NCBI GenBank assembly: GCA_023256615.1
Contig: JAGDXO010000004.1
Span: forward strand, 2,488-47,723
Length of the DNA: 45,236 nucleotides
Direction of reading: 5' to 3'
DNA from: Thermoplasmata archaeon
Lineage (GTDB): Archaea > Thermoplasmatota > Thermoplasmata > Thermoplasmatales > GCA-001856825
The notes beneath the pieces are model-generated. The model saw nothing but the letters and a program-made list of their open reading frames with translations. It was not told where the DNA came from and made no database searches. Below, piece after piece: positions 1 through 8,333 of this stretch (position 1 is the stretch's first letter; each line of letters opens with the position of its first letter). The position numbers and the translations under genes are program-made.

Positions 1-2108
1 GTGAATTCTTCTGCTTCCGGTAAAGTATATGTAGAGATGTTGGCAGAAGTTGCGTTTACTTCAGAGAATATGGCTGAATTTTGAACCTGGTTCTGTGAGA
101 ATACAATTGTTTCACCTACAGCCGAGCCGTTGACTGTCAAAGAGCCTGATGAGGGGGAGGCACTATATCCTGTAATTGGTCCAACAGAAAATGAATAAGT
201 TCCATTTGGTTCTTGGAATGAAATACTTGATGTAGAAGAGGATTTGCTTGCTCCATTTAATGAAACTGACCAGCTGGTTCCAGTCAGAAGACCTGATTCT
301 GTGAACGTAACGCTGTAATTACTATTACTAATAATTGCTCCAGACTGAGCATTCACAAAGTTGTATGCGTTAATAGTTCCCCAACCTACTACAAGGTTGT
401 AGCCATTTGCAGAGGAAAATTCCCCATTACTACCGTTGTATATGAAATAGAAAGGTGGTGCTGATGTATAACTTCCATTTACCTGCGCTTGCCCTAGTTT
501 ATATATTAGGGGATCGATAAACCCTTCCTCTGATCCCATATAATTATCAATTGTGGCTATCATCCCGGCCATCAGAGGAGAAGCAACTGACGTACCCCAT
601 AATGTTTGGAATCCTGATCCGCTGGATGTTGTTATGTATATTGACATATTCGCTCCGTCTGCTGCAACATCTGGCACTCCCCTTCCCGATGAGACTCCTG
701 TTACACTGGAATTAGAGGTTATTGCACTGTTGGCCATTGAACTTGACAATTGCCATGAAGGTTCAGGAAATACTGAGCTAACTCCTCCCTGAGAACCATC
801 ACCAGATTGTGGAGAATTATACCACACCGCCTGTGATAATACGCCAGTTGTTCCAGTGCCGTTTTCAGTTGGGTTCCCTGAAAGAGTCATTTCAGCCCCT
901 CCCACTGCCAGAGTCCCGAAATTATTGTACGCCATTGTGGCAGGGAAACTTGGAGCGGCTGAATTTGTGTTTCCATCATCACCGGATGATGCAAGTACTG
1001 TGATCCCTCTAGCCGCAGCTTGTTCCTCGTACTGCATCCACGTACTATCATTAGAATCCTGTCCCCCCCATGAATTGCTGATTGCAACCACATTCTTCAA
1101 TGGAGAGAATGAAGATCCATTATTAAGTGCAGCCGCAAAAGCCTCGTCAAGATAATTCTCCGTAGCAGATGGACCATATACCTCAACAATATTGGCCCCC
1201 GGGGCTGTACTACCTGCCATCTCTAAATCAAGTGTGCTCTCAAAATTTGCCTGAGAAGGGTCATTTGCTGCAGATGGCCCGGGATTTGGGGCACCACCTA
1301 CAGGGTATCCATAAATATTAGGTTTGGGCTCCCCCGCAGGAAGTGTATTATTGAAATAATTGGATACATCAGATGGCACAAATGGGGCATATAAGTTACC
1401 AGAAGAGTCATTACCTGCCCATAGTATGGTGACAATCGTAGAATTTATTGGATATCCCTTTGAATAAAGCTGCTTCAGCTGATAGGCAACTTGTAGATCA
1501 GAGCCGTAGAGTAACTGTGAACCATTTGAGTTTATGAACATTGGAGCTATTTTTGCCCTGAACTCATTGTTCAGACCAACAACATTAGAGATAATATTCA
1601 TATAAGGGCCGAAATAATGCACCTGTGAAACAGGAGCAATGTAACTATTTTGAGCATTTATCAACCCGAATTTAGTATTGAATATTTCTGAAAATTGATA
1701 ATAGGAGCCCGTGATACTTATTGAAACTCTATCATTGTATGTCAGGACGTTGAATCCATTTTGTATGAAATAATTTACAATAGAATAATATTCTGTTGGA
1801 CTTGCTGAGAACAAGTTAATAAATTCACTCTGTGACATATATTTGTGATATAATGGAGAAGATGGGTTCTGCAAATCATCAAGATATTTATTGAGTAACT
1901 CCTGATTTCTGTATTTTAATGTTATCATTATTGTCACTTTTTCTTTTTCATTTATATTTGAATAATGCAGCATACCTGATATTTGCCCACTTACATTTGC
2001 CGGCAGGACATTATTTTGATCTATATTCATTGCACTGGTCGATGACATGGCTGTAAAAAGAAAGACCATTGTCACAATTAAACTCATTAGAATAACCACA
2101 TTTTTCAT
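1..2108 (-). CDS. secreted sedolisin-type (S53) acid endopeptidase, C-terminal part beyond left edge
   Basis: About 702 codons read open from an ATG at 2108 to the window edge with no stop, so the gene is partial at its 3' end. A signal peptide occupies residues 1-26 (MKNVV...SSTSA). It is followed by a pro-kumamolisin-like prodomain (NPSSPLYHKYMS, then an NGFNV-type element). The catalytic domain shows the sedolisin triad: Glu290 and Asp294 in NFESTLDLEMAG, oxyanion Asp377 in SSGDDGN, and nucleophile Ser507 in GTSVASPLMAG; GGVSSVFPEPSWQ is also typical. After the peptidase core (about residue 560 on) comes an Ig-like repeat with YSVTFTESGL and GTSWSVSLNG, a type common in secreted proteins of Thermoplasmatales. 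Known of the family: serine-carboxyl endopeptidases active at acid pH, autoprocessed after export. Inferred role: extracellular protein digestion. An AT-rich TATA-like stretch on the minus strand near 2138-2144 lies about 33 nt before the ATG. Confidence 0.93.
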   Translation of the reverse strand, partial: MKNVVILMSLIVTMVFLFTAMSSTSAMNIDQNNVLPANVSGQISGMLHYSNINEKEKVTIMITLKYRNQELLNKYLDDLQNPSSPLYHKYMSQSEFINLFSASPTEYYSIVNYFIQNGFNVLTYNDRVSISITGSYYQFSEIFNTKFGLINAQNSYIAPVSQVHYFGPYMNIISNVVGLNNEFRAKIAPMFINSNGSQLLYGSDLQVAYQLKQLYSKGYPINSTIVTILWAGNDSSGNLYAPFVPSDVSNYFNNTLPAGEPKPNIYGYPVGGAPNPGPSAANDPSQANFESTLDLEMAGSTAPGANIVEVYGPSATENYLDEAFAAALNNGSSFSPLKNVVAISNSWGGQDSNDSTWMQYEEQAAARGITVLASSGDDGNTNSAAPSFPATMAYNNFGTLAVGGAEMTLSGNPTENGTGTTGVLSQAVWYNSPQSGDGSQGGVSSVFPEPSWQLSSSMANSAITSNSSVTGVSSGRGVPDVAADGANMSIYITTSSGSGFQTLWGTSVASPLMAGMIATIDNYMGSEEGFIDPLIYKLGQAQVNGSYTSAPPFYFIYNGSNGEFSSANGYNLVVGWGTINAYNFVNAQSGAIISNSNYSVTFTESGLLTGTSWSVSLNGASKSSSTSSISFQEPNGTYSFSVGPITGYSASPSSGSLTVNGSAVGETIVFSQNQVQNSAIFSEVNATSANISTYTLPEAEEF

Positions 2109-2322
2109 ATTACCGCTATATGTATATTTTAGCCATTATTTATATTTTGTCCTTTAAAATTGATTTTTTTTCGTTTATCTTATCATTTGTTTGGATTTAT
2201 TCCTTTTCACATTGGAATAAATTTAATGACATTTCCATTGATCCTATTATTGTTGAATATTCTTGCAATCTGCATTTTTGCATTCCTGCAAATATTTAAT
2301 AAAAAATTTTACATGATGAATT

Positions 2323-2649
2323 ATGTTAAGCATAAAAGTGACAGTAACCAACATAGCATCAATTTATGATCAGGAATCTAGAACCAGGGGAAGAGAAATA
2401 ATTCTGGATGAGTATAAAGAAGAAAAAATGAATAATACAATTCCAATGGGCATATCCCCAGATTTTATTAATGATCTGATGAAGAATATTTCTCAAACTT
2501 TTGGATTTTCTGCTAAACCATCACAGAAAATAATCCTAAAGCTTTCAGATGAAGAATATGAATCTCTAGGTATAAAATTTGAAGTTAATGATGTTTATAT
2601 TGTCACATTCAACGAGGGGAAGATTGAATTCAGCAGAGAACATTTTTAG
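2323..2649 (+). CDS. small hypothetical protein, 108 aa
   Basis: Not recognised. The ATG at 2323 is supported by a TATA-like TATTTAAT at 2293-2300, centred 26 nt upstream, which fits a leaderless start. An in-frame ATG at 2428 (residue 36) is the alternative and would give a 73-residue protein. The sequence is charged, soluble and without membrane segments. The C-terminal half (QKIILKLSDEEY, then EVNDVYIVTFNEGKIEF) looks like alternating beta-strands and a helix, somewhat like a small antitoxin-type or SpoVT-like beta fold, but no motif decides it. It ends 17 nt before the glycerol kinase gene on the same strand, so the two are probably cotranscribed. No function can be assigned. Confidence 0.6.
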   Translation: MLSIKVTVTNIASIYDQESRTRGREIILDEYKEEKMNNTIPMGISPDFINDLMKNISQTFGFSAKPSQKIILKLSDEEYESLGIKFEVNDVYIVTFNEGKIEFSREHF

Positions 2650-2666
2650 TTAGCTGGTAAATTCAT

Positions 2667-4151
2667 ATGGAATCCAAGTTACTTGCTGTAATTGATGCGG
2701 GTACAACTGGAACCAGATGTACTATTTACGATAATAATCTAAATACAATAGGATACCATTACGTAAGAAATAGAAATTTTTATCCTTTTCCGGGATGGGT
2801 TGAGCAGGATCCCGAATCAATATACAAAAATGCCATTATTGTTTTTAATAAAGCCGTAAAAAATGCTAAAATTGATAAGGACAATATAAGAGAGATAGGA
2901 ATAACGAATCAGAGGGAGACCATAATTGGATGGGATAGAAATACAGGAATCCCTATATACAATGCTATAGTCTGGCAGGATAATAGGACTGCTGATTTAT
3001 CAAAAACGATGATGGCAAGTGGGATGGGAGATTCCATAAGAGATAAAACCGGATTACTTATTAATCCATATTTTTCTGCCTTGAAGATAAAATGGATCAT
3101 TGAAAATAAAGGATTGAGAAAGCGTGAATTGAACAATATTATATTTGGTACTGTAGATAGTTGGCTTATATGGAAATTTTCAAATGGGAAAAGCTTTATT
3201 TCAGATTATTCAAATTCATCGAGAACTATGTTAATGAATCTTAAAACTCTAGATTGGGATGATGAACTTCTTTCATATTTTCAGCTTGAAGAAAATAATC
3301 TTCCATTGATTTCCCCATCTTTCGGTCATCTTAACACATTCGCAGAAAGATTGGGGAACATTCAGATCACGTCTGTACTGGGGGATCAACAATCAGCCAT
3401 GATTGGTGAAGGATGTCTGGATTATGGCAATACTAAAATGACTTTGGGGACTGGTTCTTTCATTTTGCAAAACATAGGAAGTAATAATAATATAAGAAAA
3501 GATGGCATTCTGACTACTGTTGCATATGGGACTTCACGTAGTAAAGTAAATTTTGCACTCGAGGGTTCAACTCAGATTTCAGGTGGAATAATAGATTGGT
3601 TGATAAAAAATAGAATTGTGAGGAGTATTGAAGAGGCAAATAGAATATTAAAAGAAGAGAAGGATAAAAAGTGGAATGAGGACATTTACTTTGTACCGTC
3701 ATTCAGCGGATTATACTCTCCATATTGGGATTCCACATCCAGGGGTTTAATAGTTGGAATTTCAAATAATACAAATAAAAGATCTATTGTTATGGCAGCA
3801 TATGAAGCTGTAATTTTTCAGATTATGGACATCTTGGATTCAATGAATAACACAGATCGATTTTTGAGAATAAATGGCGGATTATCACAAAATCGTGCTC
3901 TCATGCAATTATTATCAAATTATTTAGAAAGGGAAATTTCTGTAAGCATTAACCCAGAGATAACAAGTTATGGTACCGCAATTGCGATGATCTCAGGAAT
4001 GAGTCCCCCAAATACTGACCTCTATAATAACTATAGCTTAAAGAGGAATATTTTTAGGCCTGAAGAATCGGATGTTGAACTCAGATACAAAAGATGGAAA
4101 GAGGCTGTACAAAGATCCATGGGTTGGATTAATAGGAATCAAAAATTATGA
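2667..4151 (+). CDS. glpK: glycerol kinase
   Basis: ATP-dependent phosphorylation of glycerol to sn-glycerol 3-phosphate in the cytoplasm, feeding glycolysis. In archaea the product needs inversion or oxidation before use in ether lipids. The 494-residue protein has the usual length for FGGY kinases. Visible landmarks: phosphate-binding DAGTTGTR at residues 10-17, NQRE at 81-84 and Tyr135 (both at the numbering of the E. coli glycerol-binding residues), catalytic Asp240 in LGDQQSA, the adenine-site LGTGSF and the C-terminal NGGLSQN. It follows a small unknown gene by 17 nt and is followed by a TPR protein with its own TATA-like element. Family assignment is firm. Substrate is glycerol by the conserved R83/E84/Y135/D240 set; other FGGY sugars are less likely. 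Confidence 0.95.
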   Translation: MESKLLAVIDAGTTGTRCTIYDNNLNTIGYHYVRNRNFYPFPGWVEQDPESIYKNAIIVFNKAVKNAKIDKDNIREIGITNQRETIIGWDRNTGIPIYNAIVWQDNRTADLSKTMMASGMGDSIRDKTGLLINPYFSALKIKWIIENKGLRKRELNNIIFGTVDSWLIWKFSNGKSFISDYSNSSRTMLMNLKTLDWDDELLSYFQLEENNLPLISPSFGHLNTFAERLGNIQITSVLGDQQSAMIGEGCLDYGNTKMTLGTGSFILQNIGSNNNIRKDGILTTVAYGTSRSKVNFALEGSTQISGGIIDWLIKNRIVRSIEEANRILKEEKDKKWNEDIYFVPSFSGLYSPYWDSTSRGLIVGISNNTNKRSIVMAAYEAVIFQIMDILDSMNNTDRFLRINGGLSQNRALMQLLSNYLEREISVSINPEITSYGTAIAMISGMSPPNTDLYNNYSLKRNIFRPEESDVELRYKRWKEAVQRSMGWINRNQKL

Positions 4152-4213
4152 GATTGCTAATTGTCTGAAATCGTAAGCAAAACTATTAATACTTGACTTC
4201 TCCTTCAATTTTA

Positions 4214-4750
4214 ATGAATGATGACAACAATTCCTCGGACCTTTATGATTATCTGAGCATTTCTGAGGTATCGAAAATAATAGAAAGAGATAGAATGGAA
4301 ATAGAACTCGAAAGAAAGTTGGATGAGATTGAGAGAGAGAAGAAGAATAGAACAAAGGAAATACGGCAAGAAATAGCATCAATCTCAAGGAAATATTATC
4401 AGATTGCAAACGAATTAGTTGAAAATGGAAATTATTACGAAGCTGTAGATTTATATTCAAAATCCATTCAAATCTCAAAAAGGTATCTTAGAAGAAAAGC
4501 CCAGGATTCAATTTTCAACAGGGCCATCACAATTGCACTTATGGGATTCCCGGTTCTTGCTCTCCAAGACCTGAGATCAATAGCCAAATGTAAACCCGTA
4601 AAGGCCGATGTATTTTACGTGATGGGACAAATATATGAAAGTCTTGACAAGAAATGGCTTGCCAGGAAAATGTATGAAAAATCGCTGAGGATTGATCCTA
4701 CTTACTGGCGTGCAAAGAACAGTCTTGAAAGGCGAGATTCAAAAATATAA
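4214..4750 (+). CDS. coiled-coil/TPR protein, 178 aa
   Basis: A soluble protein with a strongly charged helical N-terminal half (about residues 20-62, rich in E, K and R, predicted coiled coil) followed by TPR-like helical pairs: YQIANELVENGNYYEAVDLY, then VFYVMGQIYESLDKKWLARK and MYEKSLRIDP. TPR repeats mediate protein-protein contacts; no partner is indicated. I chose the ATG at 4214 rather than the in-frame TTG at 4193, because TATTAATA at about 4183-4190 lies 25-30 nt upstream of 4214, the usual place for a TATA box of a leaderless archaeal mRNA. It is followed by a 7-bp inverted repeat at 4762-4778, before the next gene. Confidence 0.72.
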   Translation: MNDDNNSSDLYDYLSISEVSKIIERDRMEIELERKLDEIEREKKNRTKEIRQEIASISRKYYQIANELVENGNYYEAVDLYSKSIQISKRYLRRKAQDSIFNRAITIALMGFPVLALQDLRSIAKCKPVKADVFYVMGQIYESLDKKWLARKMYEKSLRIDPTYWRAKNSLERRDSKI

Positions 4751-4761
4751 GCTTCCCACAC

Positions 4762-4778
4762 TAGATAATTTTTATCTA
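4762..4778. promoter_or_regulatory. perfect 7-bp inverted repeat in the promoter of the GltA-like gene
   Basis: TAGATAA-TTT-TTATCTA is a perfect inverted repeat with a 3-nt spacer. It lies 33-49 nt upstream of the TTG start at 4811, where the TATA box/BRE of a short-leader archaeal gene would be, and 12 nt after the stop of the TPR gene. It could be an operator that occludes TBP/TFB, or a weak hairpin ending the upstream transcript. The arms are AT-rich, so chance is possible. Confidence 0.4.
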
Positions 4779-4810
4779 ATAAAAAGAAATAATGTAAAAG
4801 GTCGATCTAT

Positions 4811-6286
4811 TTGAAAATAGTAAATTACTCCCGGGTTCCGATTAAAAGATATGATCCTAATGAAAGATTGAAGGGCCTGGATTTTCCAACTTTAGTTCCA
4901 TATACATTAGAAGAGGTGGTAGCTGAGAGTTCAAGATGCCTTGGCTGTGGTTTATGCGTCCAGGGATGCCCTGCAAGAATAGATATTCCTGGTTATCAGA
5001 TAGCAATGGCGAACGGTAAAATAGATGAAGCCCTTAAAATTAATTTTGAAAAACTTCCATTCGTGGCTGTTTGTGGTAATGTATGCCCTCACCCGTGTGA
5101 AGATGTTTGTGTTCTTGATGATAATAAAGGATCTCTTGCTACCAGACACATAAAAAAATACGTAGCAGAGAATGTCGGAAATTACAAGGATGTCCTGAAA
5201 GTTAAGAAGAACGACCTTGGCGGACACCCAAATGTTGCAGTTATAGGAGCGGGCCCGGCAGGACTCACTGCTGCATTTTATCTCTCTATAAATGGGATAA
5301 ATGTTGACGTTTATGAAGGCACAGATAAAGCAGGAGGAATGATGGTTCACGGTATCCCTGCATTCAGACTTTCGAGAGAGCTTATCCAGAAAGAGGTTGA
5401 TCATATTCTTTCATATGGTGGTAGAATATTCTATAACAAAAGTGTAGGGAAAGATATAAAATTTGAGGATTTAATGGCAAAATATGATTCCATCTTTATT
5501 GCAATAGGAAACTGGAATCCCACCCTTACAAGAGTTAAGGGTGAAGATCTCAAAAATGTTTACCATGCAATAGAATTCTTGGGCAGAGTAAATAATGGAG
5601 AGAGAATTGATGTTGGAAAAACTGTGGCTATTATTGGAGGGGGTTTCACTGCATTCGATGCTGCGAGAATGTCTTTAAGGCTTGGAGCCGAGAAAGTCCT
5701 AGTTCTATACAGGAGATCAAAGGAGGACAGACCTGGTTATCCATCAAGCAATGCAGAGGAAGAACTTGAAGAGGCAGAGGAAGAAAGAGTTGAATTCGTA
5801 TGGGAAATTAGTCCAATAGAGTATGTAGGGGAAAATGGAAAAGTCAAGGGAATTAGATACTGGAAGAATCAGATGGTTGATAATGGGAAGGGAAGGAGGG
5901 AGCCCGTGCCAATAAAGGATAAGGAATATTTTATGGAAGTTGATACTATAATAGAAGCAACTGGCCAGAAGGGTAATTTCTCATTTATTCCACAACAAAT
6001 AATGGAAAAGATGAAGATGACAAGTGGAGGAGACTTGATAGTAAACCAGTACAATATGACAAGCTATCCTGGTATATTCGCAGGTGGAGATATTACCAAT
6101 AAGAGAAAGGATATTATTAGTGGGGTAGCGGATGCAGGCAGAGCAGCTATGGGTATACTGTTATATCTGAAGAGCATAGGAAAAATAGAAAGGGTTCCTC
6201 AGAGATTGACTAATTTTGAAAAGGGCCCTTACTCCACTACTTATTATGAAATAAAGGATGAGAGGGCCTATACCCTCATTCAGTAA
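4811..6286 (+). CDS. gltA: GltA-like NAD(P)H-dependent Fe-S flavoprotein (glutamate synthase small-subunit family)
   Basis: 491 residues. The N-terminal domain carries ferredoxin-like cysteines, CLGCGLCVQGCP (C43, C46, C49, C53) and CGNVCPHPCEDVC near residues 94-106. A first Rossmann motif follows (VIGAGPAGLTAA, FAD), then a second (IIGGGFTAFDAA, NAD(P)H), and a C-terminal FAGGDIT FAD motif. This is the layout of glutamate synthase beta subunits and of archaeal stand-alone GltA proteins. In the family it passes electrons from NAD(P)H to a partner via FAD and Fe-S clusters. No large glutamate synthase subunit lies in the window, so the actual acceptor is unknown; NfnB/SudB-like electron transfer is an alternative. 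The start is a TTG: no in-frame ATG occurs before the Cys motif, an in-frame stop lies upstream, and AAAGGTCGAT precedes it. Confidence 0.85.
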   Translation: MKIVNYSRVPIKRYDPNERLKGLDFPTLVPYTLEEVVAESSRCLGCGLCVQGCPARIDIPGYQIAMANGKIDEALKINFEKLPFVAVCGNVCPHPCEDVCVLDDNKGSLATRHIKKYVAENVGNYKDVLKVKKNDLGGHPNVAVIGAGPAGLTAAFYLSINGINVDVYEGTDKAGGMMVHGIPAFRLSRELIQKEVDHILSYGGRIFYNKSVGKDIKFEDLMAKYDSIFIAIGNWNPTLTRVKGEDLKNVYHAIEFLGRVNNGERIDVGKTVAIIGGGFTAFDAARMSLRLGAEKVLVLYRRSKEDRPGYPSSNAEEELEEAEEERVEFVWEISPIEYVGENGKVKGIRYWKNQMVDNGKGRREPVPIKDKEYFMEVDTIIEATGQKGNFSFIPQQIMEKMKMTSGGDLIVNQYNMTSYPGIFAGGDITNKRKDIISGVADAGRAAMGILLYLKSIGKIERVPQRLTNFEKGPYSTTYYEIKDERAYTLIQ

Positions 6287-6288
6287 TT

Positions 6289-8166
6289 TTATTTTTTAGA
6301 TTTTTCATCAAAAATATTGTTTTCAAACCAGTTGATTATTTCCTCGAGTCTCTTGACCCTGTTTTTAGGTTTGCCTCCTCTCGATAATTCATGATTTTCT
6401 CCTTTGAAAATTATCATTTTTACATTATTTCCATTGGTTTTCAGAGCGGTGTAAAATTCCATTGCCTGAGATAAGGGGCACCTGTAATCCTCATCGGAGT
6501 GCACAATAAGCAGTGGGGTCTTGACATTCCTGTAATATTTTATTGGAGATTTATTCAGGTAATGCTCAAAATTATCAAGAGGATTTCCTCCAATCTGATC
6601 CCCGTTGAACCTTGGGCCAATGTCACTTGTAAAATAGAATGAGATCTGGTCACTTATTGATCTGTCAGTTATTGCAGCCCTGAACCTGTCGGTGTGCCCT
6701 ATTATCCAGTTCACCATAAAACCTCCATAAGATCCACCATCCACCCCTATCTTTTTAGGGTCAATTCTGAATTTAGAGATGGCGTAATCCACTACCTCAT
6801 TAATATCTTTATAATCTCTTTCTCCATATTTTTCTTTAATCTCAAGTGCAAAGTCATCTCCATAACTGTCACTACCCCTTGGATTGGAGTAGAGAATGTT
6901 GAAACCTCTCTGATTCAGCAGATGGAATTCAAAAATAAATCCCTCTCCGTATGATGTCCTTGGACCACCGTGTATTTCGAGAATAGTGGATTTCGACTTA
7001 CCCTTTATAAACCAGCAATCCAGTTCTTTCCCATCGCTTGCCCTGACTTTAAAATTCTCAGCCTTGTTAAGTTTAAAAGATGAGATTTTCCTGTTAAGGT
7101 CTGTAATTTTTTTAATTTTTTTATCTTTGCTTACCCAGATTTCCTGGGGTTCATTTGATGATTGAGATATATAGTATATCTCATTCCCAAGAATATCATA
7201 TCCATCAATAGAGAAATTTCCATTTATTTCCCTGTATAATTTACCATTAAAATCTAGAGAATAAAGTCCAGCTCTTCCTTCAGATGTTGAAACAAAATAT
7301 ATCTTTTCACCACGGACTTTTATCAATCTATTTTTTCCCATTCTTGAATCTGAATTAACTGAATTAGATATTGAAATATCATATTTTTGTGATAATGGTA
7401 TAATTTCCTTTTTGGAATAGATGAAAAATTTCGGGCTTTCGAAAATGCTTCTTTCATGCCTGTTCATCAAGAAAATTATTCGACCATCCTTAAGGGAATG
7501 TATGTTGCTTATTCCAACCCTCTCAGAAGTCAGGAACTCAAATTTTTTTCTTGCTATACTGAAGAGGGATAATCTTGAGTCGTATACGTCCCATCCTTTG
7601 GGCCTCACAATGGCTGCAATATTTTTGCCATCCTGCATTGGTTCAATTTCAATTATTTCATCTTCACCTTTCCATAATTCTTCCTTTTTTCCATTGGTGT
7701 ATATTTTTATTAAGCTGTATTCTGAATTATGTACAAATCCCTCACCATTGAAATAAATTGGATAATCATCTATAATCCTATAATCTTCATCTTTCTGTTT
7801 TCTTTCAAGTATTGCGTAGATACTTTTTGAATCACTGCTCCATTTATACGATTTCAAATTTATATCAGTTCTAAATATTACCCTTTCATTCCCTTTATTT
7901 ATATCCCTAAAAATTATTGATAATTTTTTGTCTTCCTTAGATGTATATATCATCATTTCTTCATTTGGAGATATAAGTGCATCCTTGTCCTTTTCACCTC
8001 TGCTGTATTTTAAAACTTTTTTATCTCTGAGCTCATAAATAGAAGAGGTATAATCATTACTATCCTCATTGGGACTGAATACCTCAAAGAAAATTTTATC
8101 TTTTGCGATGTTTATATTTGCTATAAATTTTAAGTCATAAAAATTTTTAAGATTTAATCCAGCCAT
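6289..8166 (-). CDS. S9 family acylaminoacyl/dipeptidyl peptidase
   Basis: Prolyl-oligopeptidase-family serine peptidase of 625 residues. The N-terminal two thirds (about 1-380) is a beta-propeller region with repeated strands. The C-terminal alpha/beta hydrolase shows HGGPRTSYG (oxyanion region), nucleophile Ser479 in DGGSYGGFM, Asp560 in HSDEDYRCP and His592 in GENHELS. There is no signal peptide, so it acts in the cytoplasm, cleaving oligopeptides or N-acylated residues; this would fit downstream of the proteasome or tricorn. It converges with the GltA-like gene (stop codons 2 nt apart). AATATT/ATAAAT-rich DNA about 30 nt before the ATG is a likely promoter. Whether it prefers acyl-amino acids or X-Pro dipeptides cannot be read from the sequence. 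Confidence 0.9.
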   Translation of the reverse strand: MAGLNLKNFYDLKFIANINIAKDKIFFEVFSPNEDSNDYTSSIYELRDKKVLKYSRGEKDKDALISPNEEMMIYTSKEDKKLSIIFRDINKGNERVIFRTDINLKSYKWSSDSKSIYAILERKQKDEDYRIIDDYPIYFNGEGFVHNSEYSLIKIYTNGKKEELWKGEDEIIEIEPMQDGKNIAAIVRPKGWDVYDSRLSLFSIARKKFEFLTSERVGISNIHSLKDGRIIFLMNRHERSIFESPKFFIYSKKEIIPLSQKYDISISNSVNSDSRMGKNRLIKVRGEKIYFVSTSEGRAGLYSLDFNGKLYREINGNFSIDGYDILGNEIYYISQSSNEPQEIWVSKDKKIKKITDLNRKISSFKLNKAENFKVRASDGKELDCWFIKGKSKSTILEIHGGPRTSYGEGFIFEFHLLNQRGFNILYSNPRGSDSYGDDFALEIKEKYGERDYKDINEVVDYAISKFRIDPKKIGVDGGSYGGFMVNWIIGHTDRFRAAITDRSISDQISFYFTSDIGPRFNGDQIGGNPLDNFEHYLNKSPIKYYRNVKTPLLIVHSDEDYRCPLSQAMEFYTALKTNGNNVKMIIFKGENHELSRGGKPKNRVKRLEEIINWFENNIFDEKSKK

Positions 8167-8333
8167 TGATTAATATGCATAGACAATATTTATGATTTAC
8201 TATTTCCTCTGAAATATCGGGTTTTCGTTCGATAAAATTAAAAATAACTTTTTACTTTTTTTCAATTTCAATGGACCTTGAAAGATGATTGCATTTTTGA
8301 ATTAAAATTTTAAGAATAATTTGAATTTTTTTC

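Noticed and set aside
553-1155. Plus-strand frames at 553-792, 809-1003 and 856-1155
   Set aside because: They are antisense to the sedolisin catalytic domain, whose motifs read without a break on the minus strand.
2160-2369. Hydrophobic TTG-initiated frame of 69 codons upstream of the small unknown gene
   Set aside because: It overlaps the 2323 start in another frame, begins with TTG without a ribosome site, and its hydrophobic look comes from T-rich promoter DNA.
4952-5404. 150-codon minus-strand frame with many Cys residues
   Set aside because: Antisense to the Fe-S region of the GltA-like gene; the Cys richness is a shadow of Thr/Ala codons on the coding strand.
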